Under the pieces are notes generated by a model that was not told the origin of the DNA, searched no databases, and saw only the letters and a program-made list of their open reading frames with translations. From contig JALOOE010000080.1 of assembly GCA_025454565.1 (NCBI GenBank), forward strand, positions 1 to 9,310: a DNA stretch of 9,310 nucleotides. The letters run 5' to 3'. Made by a program: the position numbers and the translations under genes. Origin of the DNA: Anaerolineae bacterium. GTDB taxonomy: Bacteria > Chloroflexota > Anaerolineae > CG2-30-64-16. Shown in pieces: positions 6,395-9,310 of this stretch (positions are counted from its first letter, which is position 1; each line of letters opens with the position of its first letter).

Positions 6395-7096
6395 CTAACC
6401 GTCTCTGCGCAATGCGCGCGTCTGGTAGTCGAACGTCGATGCGAACACGCGGTCGATGTCGACCAGCGTCCCGATCGTCGTTCCGTTGCGCAGCTTGTCC
6501 TGCAGCACGTGCTCGGTGTCGAGCAGCCGGCGGGTCTTGGCAAGCACGGACTCGGCGTCGGCGGCCGGCACCACGACTACGCCGTTCTCGTCGCAGACGA
6601 TGATGTCGCCGGGCGCCACTGCCTGGCCCGCACACTGGATGCGCACGTTGATCTGCCCGTAGCCCGCGATGGCCGCGACATTGGGCACGACGCCGCGGCT
6701 CCACAGCGGGAACCGCATCCGGCGGATCTCCACCACGTCGCGGCAGGCGCCGTCGATCACCGCGCCGACCACGCCGCGGTTCTGCGCCGAGATCGTCATG
6801 TTCTCGCCCCAGAACGCGGTGTCGCGCGAGCCGTGGGCGTCGACCACCACCACGTCACCCGGCTCGGCCACATCGATGGCCTTGAACACCGCGGCCAGGT
6901 CGCTCGGCAGCGTGCGCGCGGTCACCGCGGGGCCGGCGAAGCGGATGCCGTCGAACACCGGCCGCAGGTCGGCGCCCATCGCGCCGAAACGGCCCATGCA
7001 GTCCGAAAGCGCGCAAGTCGCCGAGTCGAACTGCAACAGCTCCCTGAAGCCGCGCACCAGGTCTGGATCCGGGCGATACACAGGTGACGTGTCCAT
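6395..7096 (-). CDS. RraA-family protein, probable 4-hydroxy-4-methyl-2-oxoglutarate aldolase-like enzyme
   Basis: This 233-residue protein starts at the ATG at 7096; the in-frame GTG at 7102 is part of the ribosome-binding sequence GAGGAGGTG and is not the start. The fold signature is GAVIDGACRD near residues 111-120, where R and D correspond to the substrate- and metal-binding pair of HMG/CHA aldolases. GDIIVCDENGVVVVPAADAE near 172-191 is also diagnostic. The N-terminal TCALSDCMGR region fits the family, and length fits too (about 210-235). Such enzymes split 4-hydroxy-4-methyl-2-oxoglutarate or oxaloacetate to pyruvate and an oxo-acid with a divalent metal, in the cytoplasm. The same fold includes the RNase E regulator RraA, which lacks the catalytic role. 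The extended C-terminus and conserved R/D favour the aldolase/decarboxylase side. Its neighbours are maeB upstream and the OPT transporter downstream, with gaps of ~190 nt each, so an operon is possible but not shown. Confidence 0.85.
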   Translation of the reverse strand: MDTSPVYRPDPDLVRGFRELLQFDSATCALSDCMGRFGAMGADLRPVFDGIRFAGPAVTARTLPSDLAAVFKAIDVAEPGDVVVVDAHGSRDTAFWGENMTISAQNRGVVGAVIDGACRDVVEIRRMRFPLWSRGVVPNVAAIAGYGQINVRIQCAGQAVAPGDIIVCDENGVVVVPAADAESVLAKTRRLLDTEHVLQDKLRNGTTIGTLVDIDRVFASTFDYQTRALRRDG

Positions 7097-7179
7097 GGGC
7101 ACCTCCTCGCCGTGAGCCGCAGATGTTACGAGCGACGCGGTAACACAGCGAGGGGCGCAATCGCGGCGGCAGGCGGTCA

Positions 7180-7247
7180 GCCGGACCGGACCGCGGCACC
7201 CGGCGGGTTGAGCTTATCGGGGCGGTGAGTCGGCCCGGCCGGACCGG
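7180..7247 (+). repeat. Pair of 10-bp direct repeats downstream of maeB
   Basis: GCCGGACCGG occurs at 7180-7189 and 7238-7247, in the 189-nt gap between the maeB stop and the RraA-like start. The gap is GC-rich and holds no gene. The repeat may be chance in such composition. Confidence 0.25.
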
Positions 7248-7285
7248 TATCAGGCGCGCGATCACGCGTGCAACTAGGCCCGCGA

Positions 7286-9310
<2,025 letters not shown>

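Noticed and set aside
4087..6543. Very long open frame (818 codons) on the minus strand in another frame, and a 633-codon plus-strand frame at 4179-6080
   Set aside because: Both are shadows of the OPT gene in very GC-rich DNA; their products are low-complexity Arg/His/Ala/Gly-rich and match no family, while the OPT frame has clear membrane segments and motifs.

Overview
The window looks like chromosomal DNA of a high-GC Pseudomonadota (gamma- or betaproteobacterial) bacterium. The evidence is MaeB-type malic enzyme, a proteobacterial-type OPT transporter, an RraA-fold protein and a proteobacterial HigBA-like toxin-antitoxin pair. The genus cannot be read from the sequence.

There are three blocks. 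(1) Positions 1-1806, minus strand: the N-terminal 486 codons of a PEP synthase/pyruvate phosphate dikinase-like protein, open through the left edge. It is preceded by a 65-residue membrane protein that matches only the last two membrane helices of a P-type cation ATPase. (2) Positions 2452-4047, plus strand: a small accessory block with a secreted DUF4019 protein, a toxin-first HigB/HigA-like pair with overlapping ATGA, and a conserved hypothetical protein 25 nt downstream that probably shares the higBA transcript. The divergent gap before this block (1807-2451) holds a GGGGACAGGTCTG hairpin, a possible DUF502 remnant and small hairpins. After it comes a 92-nt imperfect palindrome laid out like an integron attC site but lacking a proper core. 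(3) Positions 4227-9310, minus strand: in transcription order, maeB (5' end outside the window), an RraA-family protein and an OPT transporter. This block has very high GC and many long antisense shadow frames.

The clearest anomaly is in maeB. A perfect 17-bp tandem duplication (7923-7956) shifts the frame inside the C-terminal phosphotransacetylase-like domain; removing one copy restores one continuous malic enzyme reading frame. The second point of interest is the higBA promoter. Its -10 box sits so close to the toxin ATG that the mRNA should be leaderless, and an ATATC-N6-GATAT inverted repeat overlaps the -10 as a likely HigA operator.

Working together: HigA should silence its own operon and neutralise HigB. 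MaeB (malate to pyruvate) and the PEP synthase-like enzyme (pyruvate to PEP) would both act at the pyruvate/PEP node, but they lie in separate blocks and no co-regulation is visible. No wholly new system could be established from this window.
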